Assembly: GCA_049347715.1 (NCBI GenBank)
Contig: CP186339.1
Coordinates: forward strand, 1,488,001 to 1,552,000
DNA from: Thalassotalea_B piscium_A
GTDB lineage: Bacteria; Pseudomonadota; Gammaproteobacteria; Enterobacterales; Alteromonadaceae
Direction: 5' to 3'
DNA: 64,000 bases
Under the pieces are notes generated by a model that saw only the letters and a list, made by a program, of their open reading frames with translations, ran no database searches and was not told the DNA's origin. The first letter of the stretch is position 1; every line of letters begins with the position of its first letter. Below, one piece after another: positions 1 to 8,462 of the stretch. The position numbers were made by a program, and so were the translations under genes.

Positions 1-398
1 ATTTTTCCATCTAAACCAATTAAGAAACTTAAACGGTGGATGCCATCATATTCGCGTCCCATAAATTTCTTTAATCCCCACACGCCAAAAGCATCAGCGA
101 CTTTATGATCAACATCAGAAAGTAAGGTGAAATTTAATTCATCACGTTGGCAGAACTTTAATAAACGTTTAGGTTCGTCAGGACTAATACCAAACACTAC
201 TGTGTTATTTGCGTCCAACTCGGCTTGAACATCACGTAAACCTTGTGCTTGAACTGTACAGCCAGGTGTCATTGCCTTTGGATAGAAATAGATAAGTACT
301 TGTTTTTTTCCAATGAAATCTGCAAGTGAGACTTGTTGGTTATTTTCATCTGGCAAACTAAATAATGGAGCAGGTTCGCCAACGGTAATGGTGTTCAT
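1..398 (-). CDS. bcp: Bcp-type thioredoxin-dependent peroxiredoxin (3' end off the left edge)
   Basis: Thiol peroxidase of the BCP/PrxQ family, which reduces H2O2 and organic hydroperoxides in the cytoplasm with thioredoxin. The start is ATG at 398, with AAGGA upstream. About 132 residues are visible of a family length near 155. The peroxidatic motif reads PKAMTPGCT and is followed by VQAQG; the later FMGREYDGIHR segment is also typical. In E. coli Bcp the resolving cysteine lies five residues after the peroxidatic one (CTVQAC). Here that position is Gln, so this copy looks like a 1-Cys form, unless a distal Cys exists in the missing C-terminus. It starts 24 bp after gcvR on the same strand, the same gcvR-bcp order as in E. 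coli, so the two are probably co-transcribed. Confidence 0.93.
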   Translation of the reverse strand, partial: MNTITVGEPAPLFSLPDENNQQVSLADFIGKKQVLIYFYPKAMTPGCTVQAQGLRDVQAELDANNTVVFGISPDEPKRLLKFCQRDELNFTLLSDVDHKVADAFGVWGLKKFMGREYDGIHRLSFLIGLDGK

Positions 399-422
399 AT
401 GATTTTTCCTTAGCGTTTGATA

Positions 423-962
423 TTAATCTAAATCAGCTATTTGGTTAGCAGCAACGGGCTTAATACAGCCTTGAATATCTATTTGTTCACATAGTTCAAT
501 ATAGTCTGCTTCGAGTTTATCAATACTATGTTCTTCAGTTAATGCGATAAGTATGGTGGCACTGGTTTGCTGGTGTTGATGGTTATATTCCGATTTTAAC
601 GATGAAATATCAATACTGCGATTGGCAAAAAAAGCGGTAACGGCTTTTAATACACCTGATTGGTCTACACCAGCATATTCAACTTGAAAGTGTTGCGTAA
701 AATCACGGCGTTTATAACCTGAAGTACGTTTCATCATGGTAATTAATTCAAGTTGGTGGGCTATTTGGGGGAGCTTTAATTCAAGTTGATTAATTGCTTT
801 ACTCGTACCATTGAGCAACATGATCATAGTGAATTCTAAACCAAATCGTGCCATTCGACTGTCGATAATATTACAACCACAATCACTCGCAAGTTTAGTT
901 AATTCACTGACACTGCCTGTTCGATCAGCGCCCATGGCCGTTAATACAAGATACTGAGACAT
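423..962 (-). CDS. gcvR: Glycine cleavage system regulator GcvR (tandem ACT domains)
   Basis: This 179-residue protein is the family's usual size, with two ACT-like halves (about 5-75 and 92-165). The N-terminal segment YLVLTAMGADRTGSVSEL is characteristic of GcvR. In E. coli GcvR binds GcvA and, with glycine, controls repression of the gcvTHP operon; it acts in the cytoplasm and does not bind DNA itself. The start is ATG at 962. The gene is divergent from bamC and directly upstream of bcp. In E. coli dapA sits between gcvR and bamC; here no dapA is present, only a gap of about 390 bp. Confidence 0.9.
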   Translation of the reverse strand: MSQYLVLTAMGADRTGSVSELTKLASDCGCNIIDSRMARFGLEFTMIMLLNGTSKAINQLELKLPQIAHQLELITMMKRTSGYKRRDFTQHFQVEYAGVDQSGVLKAVTAFFANRSIDISSLKSEYNHQHQQTSATILIALTEEHSIDKLEADYIELCEQIDIQGCIKPVAANQIADLD

Positions 963-1349
963 TTTAAACCTAGGTTAACTGAAAAGCGGTATTGTAACGT
1001 AAATAAATAATTCGGGCTAATAACAAGTGAATAAAAAATAGAATCGCTTAGTTTAAATGATTTACATAAATTGTGTCTAAAATTACCGTGTGACATGGAT
1101 TATTTATCTTCGTTAAGTGGATATTGTAAACTAGCGCTTGTGTTTGTTAAATCAGATAAGTACCATGGAACGCTTGAGTTATACGCGATTATAAGTTGTG
1201 ATCTATTTGTGGAACTTATTGTAAATAAGTGACTCAAATACGCGTAATCAAATAATTTACGAGAGGCTAGATAGTTAGATTTCTTGCCCCATAACTAATA
1301 AAATGAAGAACGTCTTAGTATTAAGGTTTATTTTTCGTCAGGAGTTTTG
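963..1349. other. Divergent intergenic region gcvR/bamC
   Basis: About 390 bp without a convincing gene. It should hold promoters for gcvR-bcp and bamC. Position 1214-1230 is a perfect short hairpin (ACTTATT, GTA, AATAAGT), bracketed by TTGAGT about 40 bp upstream and ACTCAA immediately downstream, with ATACGCG occurring on both sides. A 45-codon ATG-initiated frame at 1096-1233 has no Shine-Dalgarno and was not called. In enterobacteria dapA occupies this place. Confidence 0.5.
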
Positions 1350-2432
1350 ATGAACCGAAGCATAATTTCACTGTCTTTGATCTGCATAGCAGTCACTGGT
1401 TGTAGTACTGTTAGTAAAAAAAGCGCAATGGGTGACTTTGACTACGTAACTAAAGAAGAAACACCCGCGTTAGTTATCCCCAAAAATTTAAGTCAACCAC
1501 AGTACAAAGATGAATACCGCATTAACAGTAATATCAATGATAAAGGCCCTATTGGTAAAAACGTTGATGTTAGAGCACCTTCTTTAGCCTTACCTATTGC
1601 TGCAGCTTCACGTGTTGAAAATAATAATGAACAAGCAAAAGTTTGGTTTGATAAAGTACTCGAAGATAGAGATTTACAACAATTTATTTACCAAGCTATT
1701 GTTGCTGAATTAGCCACTGAGAAAGTGACATTAACAGAAGTTGATGCAGATAAACTGCTTTATCAATCTAGTTGGTTCACCAATGAAAAAGAGTCTGGAT
1801 GGTTGTTTACTTCGATTGATGAAACCATTCGTGTGCGATTTAACTACCAACTTGAAACTAAACCTCATGGGCGTAGTGTTGCTGTAGTGGTATCTTTAGC
1901 TGATTTTGAAAAAATTGATGAAACGGGTAAAACAACCGAAATTGATTTAATCGATAAAGAACGCTACGAAATGGCGATGTTAAATGAGATCATCGGGCAA
2001 GTAGATTATCAATACCAGCGTTCTCAACGTGAGAATCAAGTATTACACGCTAACCAAGAGCTAGTGTCTATTGGTGAAAATAAGGAAGGGCAAGCTGCAT
2101 ATATTGTTGAAATGGATAGTGATATGTTGTGGTCAAACATGCCTATTTTATTCTCTAAATATGGTTTTGCGGTCAATGATCTGAACGAGTCAAAACAAAG
2201 TTATTTTGTCACTTACACTAAACCTGAAACAGGTATTTGGGATAGTTTATGGGGTGATGATGCAGCTGTTATTGATATGCCTGAAGGTAAATACCAATTT
2301 AATCTTGAATCGTTAGAAAAAAATACTGCGGTGACCATTTTAAATAGTAATTCAGAACCATTACCGAAAGCGCAATTAGAAAAAATGTTTGATGTTATGA
2401 ATTTAGCATTATCGTTTAAAGATTCGCTTTAA
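1350..2432 (+). CDS. bamC: Outer membrane assembly lipoprotein BamC (NlpB)
   Basis: BamC is an accessory lipoprotein of the BAM complex, which folds beta-barrel proteins into the outer membrane. The N-terminus is a lipoprotein signal with lipobox VTGC (Cys at about residue 18). A flexible, conserved BamC N-terminal stretch follows (residues about 20-90, including VDVRAPSLALPI) and then two helix-grip domains. The 360-residue length is near the family norm of about 345. I start at ATG 1350, 5 nt after GGAG; the in-frame TTG three bases earlier is too close to that site. A strong terminator follows. Its usual partner dapA is not upstream, so bamC appears monocistronic here. Confidence 0.92.
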   Translation: MNRSIISLSLICIAVTGCSTVSKKSAMGDFDYVTKEETPALVIPKNLSQPQYKDEYRINSNINDKGPIGKNVDVRAPSLALPIAAASRVENNNEQAKVWFDKVLEDRDLQQFIYQAIVAELATEKVTLTEVDADKLLYQSSWFTNEKESGWLFTSIDETIRVRFNYQLETKPHGRSVAVVVSLADFEKIDETGKTTEIDLIDKERYEMAMLNEIIGQVDYQYQRSQRENQVLHANQELVSIGENKEGQAAYIVEMDSDMLWSNMPILFSKYGFAVNDLNESKQSYFVTYTKPETGIWDSLWGDDAAVIDMPEGKYQFNLESLEKNTAVTILNSNSEPLPKAQLEKMFDVMNLALSFKDSL

Positions 2433-2453
2433 AGCGTTAGCTGATTAACTGAT

Positions 2454-2480
2454 AAAATGCCGCAACTAGCGGCATTTTTT
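2454..2480 (+). terminator. Intrinsic terminator after bamC
   Basis: The stem AAAATGCCGC (2454-2463) pairs with GCGGCATTTT (2469-2478) around an AACTA loop and runs into T residues. It lies about 20 bp after the bamC stop, between convergent genes. The A-tract on the other side means it could also work for the minus-strand DUF1697 gene. Confidence 0.85.
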
Positions 2481-2512
2481 ATGTCTAAAATTTATTAGTC
2501 ATATAACGACTT

Positions 2513-3031
2513 TTAGTTAGTAGATAGCAAGCTATTGATTTTATTTATGGTATTTAGATTACGTCCGGTTGCTGGCGTATCTAAACAAAGCTCAATGTTT
2601 GCAACAAATTTAGAACGACCAATCCCATCAGGCGCATATAAATAACAAACGTTATTGAGTAACGTATAGTGTTCACTATCACCTTGATATTTTTCTATTT
2701 TATCCAGTGCTAACCTTGCGTTGTTTTTACAAAAATAGAAATGAACCCATTTACCTTCATACTTAGTATAAGGGCAGTTTTGCAGTGCTTTAATAAAGCG
2801 TTCTTCTGTTAAGGTGATAATTTCAGGGGAAAAATCAAAATGCTTAGCCACTAATATCTGTATTTCTGCACAAGGGTCATTATTGGCGTGTAAAATAATA
2901 TTACCTGTCTGAATATAATATTGTATGTTTTTAAAGTTAGCTTTTTCTAAAATAGGGACAAGTGCTTTCATTGGTAAAATATTTTTACCTCCGACATTGA
3001 TGCCTCTAAATAAAATAACAAAGGTTTGCAT
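2513..3031 (-). CDS. DUF1697 family protein
   Basis: The N-terminal pattern MQTFVILFRGINVGGKN, followed by MKALVPILEKANF and the YIQTGNII segment, is the hallmark of DUF1697, a small cytoplasmic family of unknown function found across bacteria. Length is 172 residues from the ATG at 3031, which I prefer because GGGA lies 7 nt upstream and homologues begin there; an in-frame TTG 33 bp earlier would add an unconserved tail. The C-terminal LDTPATGRNLNTINK segment is also typical of the family. It is convergent with bamC and downstream of the YdeP-like gene, with a short gap. Confidence 0.85.
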   Translation of the reverse strand: MQTFVILFRGINVGGKNILPMKALVPILEKANFKNIQYYIQTGNIILHANNDPCAEIQILVAKHFDFSPEIITLTEERFIKALQNCPYTKYEGKWVHFYFCKNNARLALDKIEKYQGDSEHYTLLNNVCYLYAPDGIGRSKFVANIELCLDTPATGRNLNTINKINSLLSTN

Positions 3032-3091
3032 ATATTTGTCCCAATAGTTGATCACTGCTCCCAATATAGGGCACTAAGTTCAAAGGTCTAA

Positions 3092-5395
3092 CTATAGTAT
3101 CCTCAATGTTTCTGATTTTTCTAACATTACAGCAATTGCTTTTGATGTTGGAGTAAACGATTTATCACCAATACTATCAAGAGGAACTAAGGGGTTAGTT
3201 TCTGGGTAATAAGCAGCGAGGTTTCCTTTTGGTATTTCGTAGTATTTGATTTTAAAGCCAGTAACGGAACGCATTTTATTATCAGACCAAATCGAGGTGA
3301 TAGTGACAATGTCATCCTCTACTAATGCTAATTTTTTAGCATCTTTTTCATTGATAAAAACCACGTTACGTTCGTTATGAATACCTCGGTAACGGTCATT
3401 CATGCCATATACCGTTGTATTATATTGATCGTGAGAACGTAATGTTTGCAAGGTAAAAAGTTGGGTTTTAGCGTGTTGTTGAAAATGTTCGGCTACTAAT
3501 TTTTCAGGTAGGGGACTTGCAGTAAAAAGTGCTTTTTTCGCTTGATTGCTCCATTGTAAATTGGCTGCACTATTACCTAAATAAAACCCACCTGGTGCTT
3601 TAAGTCGTTTATTAAAATCGAAAAATTCAGGTAAGGCTTGACTGATCATTTCTCTGATCTCATCATAATTATTGGTTAATGCTTGCCAGTTAACCTTGGT
3701 ATCACTTAATGTTGCGTTGGCTATGCCTGCAACTATTGCAATTTCTGATTTTTGTTCAGACGATAAAGGTGCTACTTTACCTTGTGAAGCATGTACCATA
3801 CTAAAAGTATCTTCAACGGTAATATATTGTGGTCCACTGGCCTGCTCATCTATCTCTGTTCGCCCAAGGCAAGGTAATATCAGTGCATCTTCACCAATAG
3901 CTAAGTGGCTACGATTTAACTTAGTACTGATTTGAACATTTAGTTGGCTGTTACACAGTGCTTCAAGTGTTTGTTGGGTGTCGGGAGCTGCCGCAGCAAT
4001 ATTACCACCTAAACAAATAATCACCTTACTGCTTTTATCTAGTAAGGCTTTTAGTGCATGATAAACGTTATGGCCTCCCGCAAAGGGTAAAGGTTTATCA
4101 ACTAATTTGGTTAAGGCCGTAATAAATTCAGCACTTGGTTTTTCATTAATACCAACAGTTCTATTACCTTGTACATTGGAATGACCACGCACAGGGCATA
4201 AACCTGCGCCTTTTTTGCCAATATTCCCTTTAAGTAATTGTAAATTAACTATTTCTTGAATGGTGTCAACTGAGTGTTTATGTTGTGTGAGCCCCATTGC
4301 CCAGGTACAAATAACACGTTCGGCTTGTAGGTAGAGTTCAGCGGCTTTTATTAGTTCAGCTTTTGATAAACCTGATTGTTGCTCTATTTTTTGCCAAGAT
4401 GTTTGTGACACTTGTTGTTGATACTGGCTAAAATTTACTGTGTGTTGAGCAATAAAATCATTATCGATAATAGCCGCTTGTCCTTGGCTTATTGCTTGTT
4501 CATTTTTTTCAAAAATATACTTACAAATACCTCTTACTGCCGCCATATCACCACCCAGTTGTGGCGTAAGATATAAATGACTGATAGTAGTGGCACTTGG
4601 AGTGAGTAACTCAATAGGGTCTTGTGGACTCGCGAAACGCTCGAGTGCGACTTCTTTTAAATTATTAAATGACACTATTTTACAGCCAGAACGAGCTGAT
4701 TTTCGTAAGGCATTCATCATACGAGGATGATTAGTTCCAGGGTTTTGACCAAATACAAAAATAGCATCGGCATGATCAAAATCCTCTAAGGTGACTGTAC
4801 CTTTACCAACGCCAATACTTTCATTAAGTGCTACTCCGCTGGCTTCATGACACATATTAGAACAGTCAGGAAAATTATTAGTACCAAACATACGTCCGAA
4901 TAATTGGTAAGTAAAAGCGGCTTCATTACTGGCTCTGCCAGAGGTATAAAACTCAGCTTGATCAGGGGAAGACAACTGGTTTAGGTGCGTAGCAATTAAT
5001 TCAAACGCGTCTTGCCAGTTGATTTTTTCATAATGGTCTGTCGCTGAGTTATAACGTAAAGGCTCAGTTAATCGTCCTTGGTATTCTAGCCAGTAATCAC
5101 TTTGTTTTTGTAAATAGCTCACGGAATGTTTTTTAAAAAATTCGGCATCAGCTTTTTTACTCGTTGATTCCCATGCGATTGCTTTAGCACCATTTTCACA
5201 AAACTGCAGTAGGCCTTCTTTTTGATCTCCCCATGCACACCCTGGGCAGTCAAAGCCATGATCTTGATTAGCTTTTATCAAGTTTTTAATATTTGTCGTC
5301 GGCTGTTGACTATCAATGATATGTTTAATTGTTGATTTTAGAGATGAAAAACCACCTGCTTTTTGAGGTTTATTACTTAATGATGAAGTTGTCAC
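3092..5395 (-). CDS. FdhF/YdeP-family molybdopterin oxidoreductase
   Basis: This 767-residue protein has the layout of the YdeP branch of the DMSO reductase superfamily. It has an N-terminal CxxC at residues 50-53 (DCPGCAW), a molybdopterin-binding body (FGQNPGTNHPRMM, NIGKKGAGLCPVRGHSNVQG) and a C-terminal dinucleotide-type domain with LRSHDQYNTTVYG and DIVTI. The full Cys4 [4Fe-4S] motif of formate dehydrogenases is absent, as is usual for YdeP. E. coli YdeP has been linked to acid resistance, but its substrate is unknown, so I do not call this a formate dehydrogenase. The start is GTG at 5395 with a weak ribosome site. No cofactor-insertion gene is adjacent. Confidence 0.88.
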   Translation of the reverse strand: MTTSSLSNKPQKAGGFSSLKSTIKHIIDSQQPTTNIKNLIKANQDHGFDCPGCAWGDQKEGLLQFCENGAKAIAWESTSKKADAEFFKKHSVSYLQKQSDYWLEYQGRLTEPLRYNSATDHYEKINWQDAFELIATHLNQLSSPDQAEFYTSGRASNEAAFTYQLFGRMFGTNNFPDCSNMCHEASGVALNESIGVGKGTVTLEDFDHADAIFVFGQNPGTNHPRMMNALRKSARSGCKIVSFNNLKEVALERFASPQDPIELLTPSATTISHLYLTPQLGGDMAAVRGICKYIFEKNEQAISQGQAAIIDNDFIAQHTVNFSQYQQQVSQTSWQKIEQQSGLSKAELIKAAELYLQAERVICTWAMGLTQHKHSVDTIQEIVNLQLLKGNIGKKGAGLCPVRGHSNVQGNRTVGINEKPSAEFITALTKLVDKPLPFAGGHNVYHALKALLDKSSKVIICLGGNIAAAAPDTQQTLEALCNSQLNVQISTKLNRSHLAIGEDALILPCLGRTEIDEQASGPQYITVEDTFSMVHASQGKVAPLSSEQKSEIAIVAGIANATLSDTKVNWQALTNNYDEIREMISQALPEFFDFNKRLKAPGGFYLGNSAANLQWSNQAKKALFTASPLPEKLVAEHFQQHAKTQLFTLQTLRSHDQYNTTVYGMNDRYRGIHNERNVVFINEKDAKKLALVEDDIVTITSIWSDNKMRSVTGFKIKYYEIPKGNLAAYYPETNPLVPLDSIGDKSFTPTSKAIAVMLEKSETLRIL

Positions 5396-5490
5396 AGCCG
5401 TTCACTTGTTTGAGCCATTTTGTATTGTTTAATATATAACGTTTAGCGTTTTGGTAAAATCCCTTAATGGCTAAATCTGATTATTTTACT

Positions 5491-5940
5491 TTATTTTAAG
5501 GGATCTTTATTTAACCGAAATGCAAATGGTAATAAATATTTGTTTTTAGCTTGGTAGATAGTAAAGCGATGTTTTAATTCCTCACAGAGGTCATTACTGC
5601 TCACTAAGGTAAAATTATTATTAGCATATAAGGGCGTTAAAGACTGATCAGCAAAACAAATTAATGAGTGATAATTATCAGCACAGTGTTGCAATAAACG
5701 TGATGCTAATTTTTGATGGGTATGCTGTTTATCTGTAACTAAAGCATGCAAAAATAGCTGAGAGTTGTTTGCGTTAATTTTTGACACGATCACACAAGCA
5801 ATTATGTCATCACTTTTTGTAATGAAATAGCTTTGATCAAACCCTAAAAAGCGGGCTGAATAGCGCTGTTTTTTATAAAAGGCAAGTATCTTTTTTTTAT
5901 CACTTTTCGTCGCGACATGAATGATGGGTGATATTTTCAT
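5491..5940 (-). CDS. GNAT-family N-acetyltransferase-like protein
   Basis: This 149-residue protein resembles the GNAT fold. It has an N-terminal substrate-side segment (KKKILAFYKKQRYSARFLG), central strands that include IIACVIVSK and LFLHALVTDKQHTHQKLASRLLQ, and a C-terminal LTPLYANNNFTLV that fits the usual beta6-beta7 region. The canonical Q/RxxGxG/A acetyl-CoA loop is degenerate here (HQKLAS), so activity is uncertain. The start is ATG at 5940 with AAAGAG upstream. A strong hairpin separates it from ilvH, so it probably has its own promoter or is expressed by read-through. The substrate is unknown. Confidence 0.6.
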   Translation of the reverse strand: MKISPIIHVATKSDKKKILAFYKKQRYSARFLGFDQSYFITKSDDIIACVIVSKINANNSQLFLHALVTDKQHTHQKLASRLLQHCADNYHSLICFADQSLTPLYANNNFTLVSSNDLCEELKHRFTIYQAKNKYLLPFAFRLNKDPLK

Positions 5941-5956
5941 AATGACTCTTTAAATA

Positions 5957-5985
5957 ACAAAACCAAGCCGCTAGCTTGGTTTTGT
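5957..5985 (-). terminator. Hairpin terminator after ilvIH
   Basis: The arms ACAAAACCAAGC (5957-5968) and GCTTGGTTTTGT (5974-5985) are perfectly complementary over 12 bp with a 5-nt loop. On the minus strand the stem ends in a T-rich tract just after the ilvH stop and 17 nt before the GNAT start. It is nearly symmetric. Confidence 0.75.
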
Positions 5986-6021
5986 ATAGTGCTTAATTGT
6001 ATTGACTTTACCGAGTGAGTG

Positions 6022-6519
6022 TTAAACTCTGAGTGCTTTTTCTCCGCGACCAATACCCACACACCCCGAGCGAACAGATTCGATGATTTCTGTTTCATTT
6101 CCCATGGTTTCAATAAAGGCATTGAGCTTTTCTGCGTCACCAGTGAGTTGAACGGTATAAATCTGTTTACCAATATCGACAATAGCACCACGAAATATAT
6201 CGGTAATACGTTTAACTTCCGTACGAGATTTATCATTCATCGCTAATACTTTAATCAGTAAAAGTTCTCTTTCAATATGACTTCTTTCAGTTAAATCGGT
6301 TATTTTAATAACGTCAATGAGCTTATTTACTTGTTTGACAATTTGTTCAAGTACACGATCATCTCCGCGAGTGGCAATAGTTATACGTGATAGGCTTGCA
6401 TCTTCTGTGGGAGCGACAGTTAAACTTTCAATATTGAAAGCGCGTTGCGAAAATAGTCCAACAATACGAGAAAGGGATCCCGGTTCATTTTCTAATAATA
6501 TAGCTAAAATACGACGCAT
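6022..6519 (-). CDS. ilvH: Acetolactate synthase small (regulatory) subunit
   Basis: The regulatory subunit of acetohydroxyacid synthase binds valine through an N-terminal ACT domain. The start MRRILAILLENEPGSLSR and the later EREL(L/M)LIKV segment are diagnostic. From the ATG at 6519 the protein is 165 residues, matching E. coli IlvH (163); an earlier in-frame start inside ilvI would add nine unconserved residues. Its ATG overlaps the ilvI stop (TAATG), with an AGGAGAG site inside the end of ilvI, so the two are translationally coupled. The C-terminal ACT-like domain is complete. Confidence 0.95.
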   Translation of the reverse strand: MRRILAILLENEPGSLSRIVGLFSQRAFNIESLTVAPTEDASLSRITIATRGDDRVLEQIVKQVNKLIDVIKITDLTERSHIERELLLIKVLAMNDKSRTEVKRITDIFRGAIVDIGKQIYTVQLTGDAEKLNAFIETMGNETEIIESVRSGCVGIGRGEKALRV

Positions 6520-8243
6520 TATGCTTTCTCTCCTTTTCTGATCCACATATCATCAATAGCACCAAGGCGTATTTGCATGGGATAAACATGTTCAAGTTCA
6601 TCAACTAATACATCGACAAAAACTAGACGGTTCTTAACTTCAAAAGCTTGGGTTAGTTTTTCATCAAGCTCTTCTAAATGATTGATTTGAATGCCTACAT
6701 GTCCATAAGCTTCAGCTAATTTAACAAAATCAGGTAATGACTCCATATAAGAGGAAGCATGTCTTCCCCCGTAAATCATATCTTGCCATTGACGAACCAT
6801 ACCTAACGAACGATTGTTAAGGGAGATAATAACGACAGATAAGTTATATTGTAAGCATGTTGATAGCTCTTGAATATTCATTTGTATTGAGCCATCGCCG
6901 GTAATACAGATGACATGGCTGTCGGGATAGGCTAATTTAACTCCCATAGCGGCAGGTAAACCAAATCCCATGGTGCCTAATCCTCCTGAGTTAATCCATT
7001 GACGAGGCTTAGCAAAAGGGTAGTACTGTGCGGCAAACATTTGGTGTTGACCAACATCAGAACAAACATAAGCTTCACCTTTAGTAATTTGATACATGCT
7101 TTCAATTACTCGTTGAGGTTTAATTTTGCCATCGTCTTGATGATAACCCTCGCTGTTTAAGGCTCGCCATTCATTAATTTGTTGCCACCAAGTGTCATTG
7201 GCTTGTTGATCAATATGATAGTTGGTCTCTTTCAATTCATCTAACAACTGTTGTAAAACCACATCAACTAATCCAACAACAGGTACATGGGCATTAATTG
7301 TTTTAGAGATTGAAGTTGGATCAATATCAACGTGAATAATTGTTGCGTCAGGACAGAATTTTTTAACATTATTGGTTACGCGATCATCAAAACGTGCTCC
7401 CAGTGCTAAAATTACATCCGCATTGGCCATGGTTTTGTTTGCCTCAACACTTCCATGCATACCTAACATACCAATAAAGTTTTTGTGTGTACCAGGAATT
7501 CCACCTAAACCCATTAAGGTATTTGTACATGGAGCATTCAATATTTCAACTAATTGTGTAAGTAACTCAGAAGCATCAGCTAATACAATACCGCCACCAG
7601 AATATACTACCAATTTTTTAGCAGCATTAATTGTTTTTACGGCTTTACGTATTTGTTTAGGATGTCCTTTTACCGTTGGATTATATGAACGGAGTTGCAC
7701 ATCAGTTTCAATATGAAATTCACCTTTATTTTGCGGTACTAATATATCTTTAGGTAGTTCAACAACAACAGGACCCGGGCGTCCGGTTTTGGCTATATAA
7801 AAAGCTTTGGCAATAATGTTTGGAATATCTTCTAAACGTCGACAGTTAAAACTATGTTTAACAATAGGGCGAGAACAGCCAACAATGTCTGTTTCTTGAA
7901 AGGCGTCATCCCCGATAAGGTTGGTTGGCACTTGTCCTGATAACACAACCATTGGAATAGAATCCATGTAGGCAGTGGCTATCCCTGTAATACAATTAGT
8001 GGCACCTGGACCTGAAGTGGCTAGCACTACACCAACGTCTCCTGTTGCACGGGCATATCCGTCAGCCATATGAGTAGCCGCCTGTTCATGACGTACAAGA
8101 ATGTGCTCAAAATCAGATTGTTGAAATATGGCATCATAAATATCTAAGACTGTGCCCCCGGGGTAACCAAAAATATATTTTACATCTAACGCTGCTAGTG
8201 CTTTTACCACCATTTCAGCACCAGTGAAAGAGTTCGTTGTCAT
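6519..8243 (-). CDS. ilvI: Acetolactate synthase large subunit
   Basis: The catalytic subunit of acetohydroxyacid synthase uses ThDP and FAD to condense two pyruvates, or pyruvate with 2-oxobutyrate, in Val/Leu/Ile synthesis. It is 574 residues. Visible motifs are the N-terminal FGYPGG and the catalytic-Glu segment (RHEQAATHMADGYARATG), the FAD-region GARFDDRVT, and the ThDP/Mg motif GDGSIQMN ending in LNN. The start is ATG at 8243, 8 nt after AAAGGG. Upstream lie a branched-chain-residue leader peptide and a terminator-like hairpin, so expression is probably controlled by attenuation. It forms an operon with ilvH. Confidence 0.96.
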   Translation of the reverse strand: MTTNSFTGAEMVVKALAALDVKYIFGYPGGTVLDIYDAIFQQSDFEHILVRHEQAATHMADGYARATGDVGVVLATSGPGATNCITGIATAYMDSIPMVVLSGQVPTNLIGDDAFQETDIVGCSRPIVKHSFNCRRLEDIPNIIAKAFYIAKTGRPGPVVVELPKDILVPQNKGEFHIETDVQLRSYNPTVKGHPKQIRKAVKTINAAKKLVVYSGGGIVLADASELLTQLVEILNAPCTNTLMGLGGIPGTHKNFIGMLGMHGSVEANKTMANADVILALGARFDDRVTNNVKKFCPDATIIHVDIDPTSISKTINAHVPVVGLVDVVLQQLLDELKETNYHIDQQANDTWWQQINEWRALNSEGYHQDDGKIKPQRVIESMYQITKGEAYVCSDVGQHQMFAAQYYPFAKPRQWINSGGLGTMGFGLPAAMGVKLAYPDSHVICITGDGSIQMNIQELSTCLQYNLSVVIISLNNRSLGMVRQWQDMIYGGRHASSYMESLPDFVKLAEAYGHVGIQINHLEELDEKLTQAFEVKNRLVFVDVLVDELEHVYPMQIRLGAIDDMWIRKGEKA

Positions 8244-8278
8244 GTGTTTGCCCTTTAAATTACCAAAAAAATGTCATT

Positions 8279-8310
8279 AAAAAACCCCCGGTCTTTTCAG
8301 AGCGAGGGTT
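8279..8310 (-). terminator. Attenuator hairpin of the ilvIH leader
   Basis: On the minus strand the arms AACCCTCGCTCT and AGACCGGGGGTT enclose a GAAA tetraloop, with one T-G wobble and one C-C mismatch, and are followed directly by six T residues (8284-8279). This is an intrinsic terminator between the leader peptide stop and the ilvI start. Its 5' arm contains CCTCGC (minus strand of 8302-8307), which is perfectly complementary to GCGAGG inside the leader-peptide coding region (minus strand of 8354-8359). That gives a plausible antiterminator. Confidence 0.85.
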
Positions 8311-8337
8311 CAGTATTTGTTGTAGTACTTACTTTAT

Positions 8338-8418
8338 TTACACAAAACAAAATCCTCGCGTTGGTTTGACAACCATCACGACTGAGAGGACAACGTTGAG
8401 TAAAATTGAAAAAGTCAT
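8338..8418 (-). CDS. ilvIH leader peptide (attenuation peptide)
   Basis: A 26-codon frame from ATG 8418 to TAA 8338. The product begins MTFSILLNVVLSVVMVV and ends KPTRGFCFV. Ten of the 26 residues are Ile, Leu or Val, clustered as ILL, VVL, VV and VV, exactly the end products of the downstream pathway. It sits between a consensus-like promoter and the attenuator hairpin, the classical arrangement for translation-dependent attenuation. Stalling at the Ile/Leu/Val codons would leave the GCGAGG segment near the peptide's end free to pair with the terminator's 5' arm. The ribosome site is weak. The sequence is not a recognisable copy of E. coli IlvL or IlvB leaders, so the call rests on composition and position. 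Confidence 0.8.
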   Translation of the reverse strand: MTFSILLNVVLSVVMVVKPTRGFCFV

Positions 8419-8462
8419 TAAATTATTTCGTTAATTAAGATTGAGTAAGTTCACTACCTATA

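Noticed and set aside
1096..1233. A 45-codon ATG frame between gcvR and bamC
   Set aside because: No ribosome site and no family; it spans the inverted repeats of the regulatory region.
3672..3935. A plus-strand 87-codon frame inside the YdeP-like gene
   Set aside because: Shadow frame opposite a well-supported protein.
8237..8434. A plus-strand 65-codon frame over the ilv leader
   Set aside because: It is opposite the leader peptide and attenuator, and lacks a ribosome site.
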